Of a stretch of DNA of 64,000 nt, positions 1-7,144 are shown in pieces. A program made the position numbers and the translations under genes. Origin of the DNA: CAWJMD01 sp963700925 (GTDB taxonomy: Bacteria > Actinomycetota > Actinomycetes > Actinomycetales > CAWJMD01); the NCBI GenBank assembly GCA_963700925.1, contig OY969553.1:4154001-4218000 (forward strand). The letters run 5' to 3'. Position 1 is the first letter of the stretch, and every line of letters begins with the position of its first letter. The notes below the pieces were generated by a model. That model ran no database searches and had not been told where the DNA came from. It saw only the letters and a list, made by a program, of their open reading frames with translations.

Positions 1-713
1 CGCAGCGCGTCGGCGTGCCGATCGGCGACCTGCTGGCGGGCATGTGGGGTGCCTATGGGGTCTTGGCTGCGTTGCTGGAGCGGGAGCACACCGGCCGTGG
101 CCAGGTCGTGCGTACCTCTCTACTAGCAGGCATCGTCGGAGTGCACGCGTTCCAGGGCACCCGCTGGACGGTCGCCGGTGAGGTGGGCAAGGCGCAGGGC
201 AACCACCACCCGTCGATCGCGCCGTACGGACTGTTCCACTGCCGCGGCGGCGCGGTGCAGATCGCCGTCGGCAGCGAGGGCCTGTGGCAGCGGCTGTGCG
301 CGGGCTTCGGGCTCGACCCTTCGGCTGAGGGTCTGGGGACCAACCCTGAGCGGGTCGGCAACCGTGAGCGCGTGATCGAGGTGATCGAGGGCGTGTTCTC
401 CGGTTGGGACGCCGAGCCCCTGCTGGCCCGGCTCGACGAGCTCGGCGTTCCGGCCGGCAAGGTGCGCACGCTCGACGAGGTGTACGAGTGGGAGCAGACG
501 CGCTCGCAGGGGCTGCTGGTCGACGTCGACCACCCCACATTGGGGACGGTGACGCTGCCCGGCCCGCCGCTGCGGTTCTTCGCGCCCGACGGGGTCGAGA
601 CGACGCGACGCGATCACGCGGCGCCTCCGCTGCTCGACGGCCAGGGCGCTGACATCCGCGCGTGGCTGGACGGGGCAGACGGGTCGGACATGCCGTACTT
701 CAGCGAGGTGTGA
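1..713 (+). CDS. CaiB/BaiF-family (class III) CoA-transferase, 5' end outside window
   Basis: Enzymes of this family transfer CoA between carboxylic acids through an enzyme-bound acyl intermediate. The frame is already open at base 3 and reads QRVGVPIGDLLAG, so the GTG at 15 is internal and the true start lies before the window. The 236 visible residues hold the family's PIGDLLAG segment, whose Asp is the likely catalytic carboxylate, followed by the helix GVLAALLEREHTGRGQVV and the C-terminal domain. The next gene, a carboxyltransferase, starts 36 bp downstream on the same strand, so the two are probably co-transcribed in an acyl-CoA pathway. The substrate cannot be told from sequence. A copy of the last codons reappears at 2358-2405. 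Confidence 0.9.
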   Translation, partial: QRVGVPIGDLLAGMWGAYGVLAALLEREHTGRGQVVRTSLLAGIVGVHAFQGTRWTVAGEVGKAQGNHHPSIAPYGLFHCRGGAVQIAVGSEGLWQRLCAGFGLDPSAEGLGTNPERVGNRERVIEVIEGVFSGWDAEPLLARLDELGVPAGKVRTLDEVYEWEQTRSQGLLVDVDHPTLGTVTLPGPPLRFFAPDGVETTRRDHAAPPLLDGQGADIRAWLDGADGSDMPYFSEV

Positions 714-749
714 CTGGCTGGTGTTGATCGAGCAGAGCAAGGGTGGTCG

Positions 750-2249
750 ATGAAGCAGAGGCAGCCGCGCATGCGGGCGGAGGAGCTGCTCGCGCTCGTC
801 CTCGATGACGGGTCGTTCCAGTCGTGGGACGTGCCACCCGTCGACGTGGCACCACTGCCGGCATACGCCGCCGACCTCGATGCCGCCCGGGAGAAGTCCG
901 GGGTCGACGAGGCGGTCGTCTCCGGCGAGGGTCTGCTGCGTGGGCGCCGGGTTGCGGTCGTCGCGTGCGAGTTCTCGTTTCTCGCCGGGTCGATCGGACG
1001 GGCTGCCGCCGAGCGACTGGTGCTGGCGATCGAGCGGGCCACCGCGGACGGGTTGCCGCTGCTCGCGGCCCCGGTGTCGGGCGGCACGCGGATGCAGGAA
1101 GGCACGGTCGCGTTCCTTCAGATGGTGAAGATCTCGGCGGCCATCGCCGCGCACAAGGGCGCCGGACTGCCGTACCTGGTCTACCTGCGCAACCCGACGA
1201 CCGGCGGGGTGCTGGCCTCGTGGGGCTCGCTGGGGCACGTGACCGTCGCGGAGCCCGGCGCTCTGATCGGGTTCCTCGGCCCGCGCGTGTACGAGGCGCT
1301 CTACGGCATGCCGTTCCCGGAGGGCGTGCAGGTCAGCGAAAACCTCTACGACAAGGGACTTGTCGACGCAGTGCTGCCCCCGGAGCAGGTCTCCGACGTG
1401 GTCCACCGTGCCCTGAACGTGCTGATGGCGTCGCGCGAGGGGCTACCCGCCGCTTCTGTCGTGGTGGACGAGGAGGTGCCCGACGTGCCGGCGTGGCAGT
1501 CGGTGCTGGCGTCGCGGCGTCCCGACCGTCCGGGGGTGAGGCGGCTCCTGCGGTTGGCTGCCTCGGATGTGTTGCCGCTCAACGGAACTGGCGAGGGCGA
1601 GCACGACCCAGGGTTGTTGCTCGCCTTGGCCCGATTCGGCGGGGCGCCGTGCATCGTGCTCGGCCAGGATCGGCGCGGCCAGACCGAGCTGGCCCCGATG
1701 GGTCCGGCGGCGCTGCGCGAGGCCCGTCGCGGCATGCGTCTGGCCAGCGAGCTGCGGCTGCCGCTGGTCACGGTGATCGACACGCCCGGCGCCGCGCTGT
1801 CGAAGGCCGCCGAGGAGGGTGGCCTGGCCGGCGAGATTGCCCGCTGCCTGGCCGAGTTGGTGACGCTTGACGCGCCGACGGTGTCGGTGCTGTTGGGGCA
1901 GGGGACCGGTGGCGGCGCGCTCGCACTCGTGCCCGCCGACCGCGTGATCTCGGCGCAGCACGCCTGGCTCTCGCCGCTGCCACCGGAGGGCGCGTCGGCG
2001 ATCGTGTACCGCGACATCACCCATGCGCCGCAGATGGCGGAGGAGCAGGGCGTCCGCTCAAAGGACTTGCACGACAACGGGATCGTCGACCGAGTCGTGT
2101 TGGAACGCCCCGACGCCGCCGACGAGCCAGAGGCGTTCTGCCACCGCATGGGGCAGGTGCTGCAGCACGAGCTGGTTGGCTTGTTGCGGGCGGATCCGTC
2201 CGAGCGCCACGCAGCCCGGCTGGCCCGCTACCGGCGCTTGGGCCTCTGA
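750..2249 (+). CDS. Fused AccD/AccA-type acyl-CoA carboxyltransferase
   Basis: The 499-residue protein carries two crotonase-fold carboxyltransferase halves in one chain. The AccD-like half (about residues 15-220) has PYLVYLRNPTTGGVLASW and the AccA-like half (about 240-480) has LVTVIDTPGAALSKAAEEGG and LLGQGTGGGALAL. The N-terminal zinc ribbon of classical AccD is missing. Such proteins carry the transcarboxylation half-reaction from carboxybiotin to an acyl-CoA. No biotin carrier or biotin carboxylase is encoded nearby, so partners must be elsewhere. It follows the CoA-transferase by 36 bp. The start ATG at 750 is the first in frame after the preceding stop; M at 771 (MRAEELL) is an alternative. 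Acetyl-CoA is the default substrate guess. Confidence 0.85.
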   Translation: MKQRQPRMRAEELLALVLDDGSFQSWDVPPVDVAPLPAYAADLDAAREKSGVDEAVVSGEGLLRGRRVAVVACEFSFLAGSIGRAAAERLVLAIERATADGLPLLAAPVSGGTRMQEGTVAFLQMVKISAAIAAHKGAGLPYLVYLRNPTTGGVLASWGSLGHVTVAEPGALIGFLGPRVYEALYGMPFPEGVQVSENLYDKGLVDAVLPPEQVSDVVHRALNVLMASREGLPAASVVVDEEVPDVPAWQSVLASRRPDRPGVRRLLRLAASDVLPLNGTGEGEHDPGLLLALARFGGAPCIVLGQDRRGQTELAPMGPAALREARRGMRLASELRLPLVTVIDTPGAALSKAAEEGGLAGEIARCLAELVTLDAPTVSVLLGQGTGGGALALVPADRVISAQHAWLSPLPPEGASAIVYRDITHAPQMAEEQGVRSKDLHDNGIVDRVVLERPDAADEPEAFCHRMGQVLQHELVGLLRADPSERHAARLARYRRLGL

Positions 2250-2280
2250 CCCTGGCGCCCCCCGTCCACCCAACGCTCTT

Positions 2281-2346
2281 GGGGCGAATCGCGGGCTATT
2301 CGCCGTGAGGGTGGGTCTCTCTGGGGCGAAAAGCCCGCGATTCGCC
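2281..2346. repeat. Paired palindromic repeat, pair 1
   Basis: Two 24-bp palindromic units at 2281-2304 and 2323-2346, starts 42 bp apart. Each is a hairpin of the form GGCGAAT-n8-ATTCGCC preceded by GG. The second unit is the reverse complement of the first with two changes (CGAA AAGC instead of CGAA TAGC). The same paired arrangement occurs at 20454-20518 and 23347-23412. All three follow a plus-strand gene, so they may double as transcription terminators. Confidence 0.9.
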
Positions 2347-2357
2347 TGGGGAGTGTG

Positions 2358-2405
2358 GTCGACGGTCAGGGCGCCGACATCCGCGCGTGGCTGGACGGCG
2401 TCTGA
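2358..2405 (+). pseudogene. Remnant of the 3' end of a CaiB-type CoA-transferase gene
   Basis: Bases 2359-2398 match bases 634-673 of the CoA-transferase gene at 38 of 40 positions. In frame they encode VDGQGADIRAWLDGV followed by a stop at 2403-2405, the same peptide as the C-terminus of the intact enzyme (LDGQGADIRAWLDGA). Nothing else of a second CoA-transferase is visible; the sequence just before is the palindromic pair 2281-2346. It is either a decayed paralogue or a copied fragment. Confidence 0.7.
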
Positions 2406-2430
2406 AGCAGGGCACCGCCGTCGAGCGTCG

Positions 2431-3426
2431 TCACGACGTCGGGACGGCCGCGACGACCCGGCCGGTGCCGTCCTTCGCCCCGACCACCACCACGACGTAC
2501 TCCTCGCTGTCGAGACCGACCAGCCACTCCGATAGCGGCAGGTGGTCGGACCACACGACCTGGGTCAGCTGGGTCTGGAGCACCTCGAAGTCGAAGGAGC
2601 GCTCGGCGGCGGGCAGGGCCAGCTCGGCCCGCACCGGTGCGGCGAAGGTGTCCGGCACCCGTCCGTCGGGCAGGCAGGCCGGCGACCCGGGCTGGTCGTA
2701 GAGGTCGAAGGCCTGGCTGATCGAGACCCAGTTCGGGTCGCAGTCGCCGACGCCGAAGACGGCCGCGGCGGGGTCCTGCTCGGTGCCCTCGAAGGGCGCG
2801 GGGGCGTAGTCGGACTCGAAGGTGTCGACCTCCGGGGTGACGACATGGTGCAGCCCCCAGCCGTCGCGGGCGCGCGCGCCGTCCCGGAACCACGTGAACC
2901 GGAGGCGGTACGACGTCTCGGACCGCCTGCCCTCGAGCGTGAACCCGTAGGTGACGGTCGTGGCGACCGACGCGGTGCTGGTCGTCAGCGGCTCCTGCTC
3001 GGAGGTGCGGTCGAGCTCCGGCCGAGTCCAGGAGATCTCGAGGTCGATCGCCTCCGCCGCCGCCTCGTCGCCGACGAGCAGGTCGGTGGCACGGGGCTGG
3101 CGCGCGTGGAGGTCGTTGGGCGCCATCAGCTCGTGCTCGTCGTCCAGCAGCGCCGTGATCGCCCGCTCGTCGCGCGCCTCGACCGCCTCGAGCAGCTCCT
3201 GCGTCCGCGCCAGCACGTCCGCGCCGTCCCCGGGTCCGGTCGTCACCGACACCAGGGCGGAGACGCCGAGCGGCAGCCCGACGCCCGCGACGACGACGAG
3301 CACCACCAGCAGGGTCAGACCGGCGCCTCGACCGAGCCGCCGCCGGCCGGCCGGTGGCTGCGGAGGCTCTGGTCCCGGTGCGAGCGGTTCTGGAGCCCTG
3401 CCCCACCCCTGCGTTCCGCCCGTCAC
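2431..3426 (-). CDS. Membrane-anchored extracytoplasmic protein of unknown function
   Basis: The 331-residue product starts with a Pro/Gly-rich cytoplasmic segment (about residues 1-30), then one hydrophobic helix (about 34-60, GLTLLVVLVVVAGVGLPLGV) and a long polar domain expected outside the cell. The N-terminal part of that domain (about 65-170) resembles an all-alpha/beta NTF2-like layout (ARTQELLEAVEARDERAITALLDDEHELM), the rest is unassigned. No catalytic motif is recognisable. ATG at 3426 is the only start that includes the membrane helix with its positively charged flank. The gene is convergent with the upstream plus-strand cluster and stands alone. Confidence 0.7.
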   Translation of the reverse strand: MTGGTQGWGRAPEPLAPGPEPPQPPAGRRRLGRGAGLTLLVVLVVVAGVGLPLGVSALVSVTTGPGDGADVLARTQELLEAVEARDERAITALLDDEHELMAPNDLHARQPRATDLLVGDEAAAEAIDLEISWTRPELDRTSEQEPLTTSTASVATTVTYGFTLEGRRSETSYRLRFTWFRDGARARDGWGLHHVVTPEVDTFESDYAPAPFEGTEQDPAAAVFGVGDCDPNWVSISQAFDLYDQPGSPACLPDGRVPDTFAAPVRAELALPAAERSFDFEVLQTQLTQVVWSDHLPLSEWLVGLDSEEYVVVVVGAKDGTGRVVAAVPTS

Positions 3427-3511
3427 CCGGCCATTGTGCCCGGGGCGCGCTCAGGCGGGTGCCGGCGGTCCACCGGGCGCCTCGACCTGACCCTCCTGGC
3501 TTGTCAGCCTT

Positions 3512-3547
3512 ACAGCCCACTCGAGTGGTTGGGGGGCCTGACAGGTG
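3512..3547. repeat. Short hairpin repeat, copy 1
   Basis: The 36-bp stretch contains the self-complementary core CCACTCGAGTGG and ends in GGGCCTGACAGGTG. A similar 36-bp stretch lies at 46328-46363, 28 of 36 positions identical without gaps. Both begin ACAGCCC and carry GGGCCTGACA in the same place. Family membership is tentative with only two copies. Confidence 0.35.
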
Positions 3548-3787
3548 CAGCGCGCGACGTCTGTGTTAGCAGGGGGCCGCGTGCCAGCCGGCGTACAGGG
3601 CATCCAGTGCCAGACCGATGTGCTCGCTGGCGTCACCGGGCCGATCACGACGAAGCCCGATGGCCCCGCTGCCGTCGTCGCGGACGCGGCCTACCTGGTG
3701 CCGCTCGAGCAACCCGACGCCGTGGTCGGGCTGGTCCGTGACTTCTGGGCGTCGGCCCTCGCCGAGGCGCCAGGGAGCCAGCGATGA
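3545..3787 (+). pseudogene. C-terminal remnant of an alpha/beta hydrolase
   Basis: The 80-codon frame ends with ADAAYLVPLEQPDAVVGLVRDFWASAL, which is the typical C-terminal stretch of alpha/beta hydrolases; the family usually has the catalytic His just before VPLEQP, here replaced by Tyr (DAAYLVP). The remaining roughly 200 N-terminal residues with the Ser nucleophile and Asp are absent. Its stop overlaps the start of the next gene as ATGA at 3784-3787, showing that the two once formed an operon. I read it as a decayed gene; a short functional peptide is unlikely. Confidence 0.45.
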
Positions 3788-4457
3788 GCGAGGCGCGCAT
3801 CGCTGCACTGGCGGGAGTTCTCACGTCGCCCTGGACGTCGTGGTCGGCGCGATGGCAGGTGCAGCCCCCTCGCCCGCGGCGCCGGAGGGCGAGATCCTCG
3901 CCTACATCGCCGACCATCGCGCGGGCCTTGCCGTCGGGCTGTGGCTGTTCGGTCTCGCCACCGTCCCCTTGCTGTGGTGGTTCGGGTCTCTGTGGGTCCG
4001 CATGGTCCAGGCTGAGGCCGGCACACCGAGACTCGCCGTCGTGTCACCGACCGGGCTGCTCCTCGGCGGCACGATGGCCCTCGCCTCGGCGGTCGTGATG
4101 GCCGCGCTCGGTCTCCTCCCTTCGGACGCCGACGCTCTGGTCACTCTCTACACGCTCGCGGCCGTGTTCCTGTCGGCCGCAGGGTTCGGTCTCGCCGCGC
4201 TCCTGATCGCCACCAACGTCCTCGCTGCTCGAAGCAACACGATCGCGAGGTGGCTGGTCGTCCTCGGACTGGTGTCGGCCCTCGCGTTCCTCGTCTCAGC
4301 CGTGCTCGGGGCCGTGTCCAACGACGCGACGTCCAACACGGTCAGTCTCGTCGGCTTCGTGCTGTGGCTCGTCTGGATCCTCGGCGTCAGCTACCGGATG
4401 TGGAATGACGATGCCCGGACCAGCTCAGAGACGGCCCGCGTGGTTCAACCTGCGTAG
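3784..4457 (+). pseudogene. Polytopic membrane protein gene with an apparent frameshift near its start
   Basis: The ATG at 3784 overlaps the preceding stop and begins MSEARIAALAGVL, then that frame runs into Arg/Pro-rich nonsense. The next frame, from about 3827, continues VALDVVVGAMAGAAP and then about 200 residues with five to six membrane helices (AVGLWLFGLATVPLLWWFG, LLLGGTMALASAVVMAALGLL and others). Joining the two gives one complete first helix, IAALAGVL-x-VALDVVVGAM. One base is therefore missing around 3825-3828, either a real mutation or a sequencing error. If intact, the protein would be about 224 residues, resembling DUF4386-like membrane proteins. Function unknown. Confidence 0.6.
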
Positions 4458-4567
4458 CGCCCAGGCTGACTGGTGGTGCGGCTCCACGAAGTTCACGCTC
4501 CACAGGCCCCACATGGCCCCTAACCAGCGCGCGTCCAGGGGACTAGATTCCTCACACGGAGGATCGA

Positions 4568-4780
4568 GTGCACGTACAGACGGGGGGCAGGCCGATGAGG
4601 ATGACCCTGCTCAAAGAAGCCGCCACGCTGGTGATGCTGCTGGCGATCCTCGTCCTGGTACCACTCATCATGGGGGGCGAGGCCTACCCGCCCTGGGCGC
4701 TCATCCTGTTTGCCGTGGCGTACGTGGTCGTGACGGCTGCGCGAATGTGGTTCCAGCAGAGGCGAAAGACCCAGGAATAG
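4568..4780 (+). CDS. Small two-helix membrane protein
   Basis: The 70-residue frame encodes two hydrophobic helices (about residues 18-36, LVMLLAILVLVPLIMGG, and 42-60, WALILFAVAYVVVTAARMW) joined by a short loop, with a basic C-terminus. GTG 4568 is preceded by GGAGGA at a good distance (4559-4564); ATG 4595 behind GGGGGG is an alternative start that removes nine residues. The next gene begins 8 bp downstream. No function can be assigned. Confidence 0.6.
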   Translation: MHVQTGGRPMRMTLLKEAATLVMLLAILVLVPLIMGGEAYPPWALILFAVAYVVVTAARMWFQQRRKTQE

Positions 4781-4788
4781 TCCCCGTC

Positions 4789-5259
4789 ATGGATCAGTGC
4801 GACTGCGGGGCGATCGCCGGCCCCTTGGGCGTGTGCGAGGACTACTACCACGCAGTCCTGGCCGAGGAGCAGGCCGATCCTCGGATGTACGCGTGGCACG
4901 CGCCGATGGTCTGCGCCTACCTCCTGCAGCATCCGTCCAGAGCCGCCGAGAAGTACCTCGACGGCCAGTTCAGGCAGCTGCAGCTCTTCCTGGACAAGGG
5001 AATTGACGCCCTGCATCGCGTCGCGGCTCATCAAGTGGCGCGCAACAGGCACGGGACGCAGAAAGGCTACGACCCGTCGCCGTTGGCGGCATACGAGCCA
5101 CTGCCGCAGGGGGCACCGCCCAGGCCCTTCAGCGCGACATTCTGCGAGTTGCCTTGCAGGGACGGCAGTTTCGTGTCGGACGGGCACGTGGGATACGGGC
5201 AGCAGATCGAAGCCATTGCCAAGGCGACGGTGGAGTCCTGGAGAGCCGTCCAGCCCTGA
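4789..5259 (+). CDS. DUF5946-like protein
   Basis: The 156-residue product begins MDQCDCGAIAGPLGVCEDYYHAVLAEE, matching the Cys-rich N-terminus and following helix of DUF5946 proteins, which are cytosolic and of unknown function. The body (about residues 40-110) is helical and includes YLLQHPSRAAEKYLDGQFRQL. The longer open frame that begins at 4405 is only upstream read-through; ATG 4789 sits just behind the small membrane protein gene. It ends 12 bp before the oppositely oriented RNase H gene. Family assignment is from memory of the N-terminal pattern. Confidence 0.65.
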   Translation: MDQCDCGAIAGPLGVCEDYYHAVLAEEQADPRMYAWHAPMVCAYLLQHPSRAAEKYLDGQFRQLQLFLDKGIDALHRVAAHQVARNRHGTQKGYDPSPLAAYEPLPQGAPPRPFSATFCELPCRDGSFVSDGHVGYGQQIEAIAKATVESWRAVQP

Positions 5260-5270
5260 GAGTCGAAAGG

Positions 5271-5930
5271 TCAGCTGTGCGACTGGTCCTTGCCGGCTTG
5301 GACGGCGAGCAGGTCGACCACGTCGTTCATCTCGTCGCCGGAGTGACCCTTGACCCACCGGAACGTCACGTCGCCGCGTTCGCGGTAGAGCTCGATCAGC
5401 GGCTCCCACAGGTCGCGGTTGGCGACCGGTTTCTTGGACGCGTTCACCCACCCGCGCGCGAGCCACCCCTTCCACCAGCCGTCGCGGAAGCAGTTGACGA
5501 CGTACGTCGAGTCGCTCACCACGACGATCGGACCCTCCAGCGCCGTCACCGCCTCGAGCGCCGCCTGGATCTCCATCCGCTGGTTCGTCGTCTGCGGCGC
5601 CGACCCCCAGCCGCGCCGCCCGTCCTTGGTCGCCCACGCCCAGCCCCCCGGACCGGGATTACCTGAGCAGGCGCCGTCCGTCCACACCTCGGTACCGACA
5701 ACCGGGGTGCCTTGGTCCTTCTGAGGGGTGCCGGACGGCGTGGCCACGCCCAGCTCGAGCGCGTCCTGCCCGTCGACCTTCGCAGTTGCGGCGTCCGGAG
5801 AGGCGGTCTTGCAGTCGCCGTGGGCCCACTTGCCGCGCGACCCGCTGGGCAGCGACGTGATCTCCTCGCCGGGCCGGATCGGCAGCCCGCAGGAGCCGCA
5901 GGTGGTGGCGTACTTGGCGGTCATCGGCAC
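5271..5930 (-). CDS. rnhA: RNase HI with N-terminal zinc-finger-like extension
   Basis: RNase HI cleaves the RNA strand of RNA/DNA hybrids. The catalytic domain occupies about residues 79-215, with the four acidic residues D85 (TDGACSGNPGPGGW), E120 (QRMEIQAALEA), D140 (VVSDSTYVV) and D206 (MNDVVDLLA), and H196 in the flexible loop GHSGDE. Residues 1-75 form an extension with C11-x2-C14 and H37-x2-C40, a plausible zinc site, followed by a polar linker. This extension is not the RNase H hybrid-binding domain of eukaryotes. ATG 5930 is the first start; M3 is an alternative. It stands alone, convergent with the DUF5946-like gene. Confidence 0.88.
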   Translation of the reverse strand: MPMTAKYATTCGSCGLPIRPGEEITSLPSGSRGKWAHGDCKTASPDAATAKVDGQDALELGVATPSGTPQKDQGTPVVGTEVWTDGACSGNPGPGGWAWATKDGRRGWGSAPQTTNQRMEIQAALEAVTALEGPIVVVSDSTYVVNCFRDGWWKGWLARGWVNASKKPVANRDLWEPLIELYRERGDVTFRWVKGHSGDEMNDVVDLLAVQAGKDQSHS

Positions 5931-6163
5931 GGCGGAAGCCTACGGTGACTGGTACGCAGCCCTGGTGGGGAGGGATCGCGCGGACTCAATCCGGGCCCAC
6001 GACCTCGATCTCGCCGCTGCCGTTGTAACCCTGACTCGGCGTCCCCGGTGGGCGGCGTGACGACGGACGACTCCGGGTCCCAGGTGGTGCCCGACGGCTA
6101 CAGCACCGGGATGTCACTTCCCGGCGTTGGCCACTTGAACCGCCTAGGGCGCGCGCCGCTGCC

Positions 6164-6219
6164 CTGGACGGGCGGGCCGCGAAGCTTTCGGTGTCATGTG
6201 GACACCGAAGTCTTCGCGC
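6164..6219. repeat. 56-bp hairpin direct repeat, copy 1
   Basis: Begins CTGGACGGGCGGGC and contains an almost perfect hairpin: CGCGAAG and TTCGGTGTC pair with GGACACCGAA and CTTCGCG around a four-base loop. The identical 56 bp recur at 6271-6326, 107 bp further on. Confidence 0.9.
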
Positions 6220-6270
6220 TTCGCCGGGTTGGGCTCCTGAACCCCGCGGTGGGTCCTGGGCTTACCCCCG

Positions 6271-6326
6271 CTGGACGGGCGGGCCGCGAAGCTTTCGGTG
6301 TCATGTGGACACCGAAGTCTTCGCGC
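6271..6326. repeat. 56-bp hairpin direct repeat, copy 2
   Basis: Identical to 6164-6219 over 56 bp. On the minus strand this copy supplies the last eight codons and the stop of the lipoprotein-like frame at 6301-6447, which suggests it was inserted into that gene. Confidence 0.9.
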
Positions 6327-6447
6327 CCAACCGGCCATCGACCGCTCCGGAGTCACCGATGCCGAAGAGGCCGCAGCCCGCCAGGGCTCCGAACAGGGCG
6401 ACCGACAGCAGTGCGCAGCAGACGCCGGCGCAACCCCGTCCACTCAC
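6301..6447 (-). pseudogene. Truncated lipoprotein gene (signal peptide only)
   Basis: Read from GTG 6447 the minus strand encodes 48 residues: an N-terminal hydrophobic stretch VCCALLSVALFGALAGC ending in a lipobox (ALAGC), then GLFGIGDSGAVDGRLGAKTSVST and a stop. The last residues come from the hairpin repeat at 6271-6326. The layout is that of a secreted lipoprotein cut off soon after its lipidated Cys. No clear ribosome binding site precedes the GTG. I infer a gene broken by a repeat; a chance frame remains possible. Confidence 0.35.
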
Positions 6448-6462
6448 GCTGTGAGTCTGTCA

Positions 6463-6496
6463 CCGGCTTGCCAGACATCGGCCCGGCCCGTCGGCG
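6463..6496. repeat. 34-bp repeat flanking a two-gene segment, copy 1
   Basis: Matches 7627-7660 at 29 of 34 positions, same orientation (CCGG-y-TTGCCAGACA ... GGCCCGGC). The two copies bracket the dihydrofolate-reductase-like and F420-oxidase-like genes, about 1.16 kb apart. Confidence 0.6.
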
Positions 6497-6562
6497 GTGA
6501 GTTTCGCCCTGGTTGCCAGTCTGTCTACCGACACCCGATCAACGGCACTCGAGGAGAACATC

Positions 6563-7141
6563 GTGACCGCCACCTACACCTTCGACATCTTCACCAGCCT
6601 CGACGGCTTCGGCTCCGCCAGGGCCAACTGGGGCGGCTACTGGGGCAAGCAAGGTCCCGAGTTCCTCGACCACCGCCTTGCCCAGTACGCCGCGGAGCAG
6701 CGAATGGTGTTGGGGGCCAACACGTATCGGGCGTTCGCGGAGATGCTGGCCTCGAGCACCGAGGACTCCGACGTGCGAGACCCATGGGTCACTCGGATGA
6801 GGCACCTGCCGGCAACGGTGGTGTCGACCACCCTCGAAGGACCCCTCGACTGGCCGGACGCGACCCTCGTGAGGGGCGACGCCGTCGACGTCGTCGGCCG
6901 GCTCAAGGAGGAGTCCGACGTGCCGTTGCGCTCGCACGGCAGCCTGTCGATGAACCGGTCGCTGATGGCCGCCGGTCTGGTCGACCGCGTCCAGGTGACG
7001 CTCTTCCCGGTGATCACCGGTCAGACCGGGACGGGCCCGATCTTCGGCGGGGCAGCCGACTTCGACCTCGAGCTGATCGAGAGCCGCACGCTCGACGGCA
7101 ACATCCAGGAGCTGATCTACCGGCCCACGCTCCACGGGTGA
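6563..7141 (+). CDS. Dihydrofolate reductase / RibD C-terminal family protein
   Basis: The 192-residue product has the fold of RibD C-terminal and DHFR-like NAD(P)H reductases: an opening strand YTFDIFTSLDG, the segment MVLGANTYRAFAEML, and the C-terminal DRVQVTLFPVITGQTGTGPIF. Members outside folate and riboflavin pathways are often orphan reductases, and nothing here ties it to folate. The start is GTG 6563, preceded by GAGGAG at 6551-6556; the frame is open further upstream to 6497 but those residues do not fit the family. It is convergent with the next gene, 3 bp apart at their ends. Confidence 0.8.
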   Translation: MTATYTFDIFTSLDGFGSARANWGGYWGKQGPEFLDHRLAQYAAEQRMVLGANTYRAFAEMLASSTEDSDVRDPWVTRMRHLPATVVSTTLEGPLDWPDATLVRGDAVDVVGRLKEESDVPLRSHGSLSMNRSLMAAGLVDRVQVTLFPVITGQTGTGPIFGGAADFDLELIESRTLDGNIQELIYRPTLHG

Positions 7142-7144
7142 GGG

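Larger units (their letters stand above)
5931..6562. other. Gene-poor interval of about 630 bp
   Basis: No convincing intact gene is present. The interval holds two direct copies of a 56-bp hairpin repeat (6164-6219, 6271-6326), a truncated lipoprotein-like reading frame on the minus strand (6301-6447), and one member of a 34-bp repeat (6463-6496) whose partner lies at 7627-7660. Several open frames here on both strands are Arg/Pro-rich and look non-coding. Confidence 0.6.

Noticed and set aside
123..1406. 427-codon open frame on the minus strand opposite the CoA-transferase and carboxyltransferase
   Set aside because: It spans two genes and their gap, is rich in Arg, Gln and His, and arises from third-position G+C bias.
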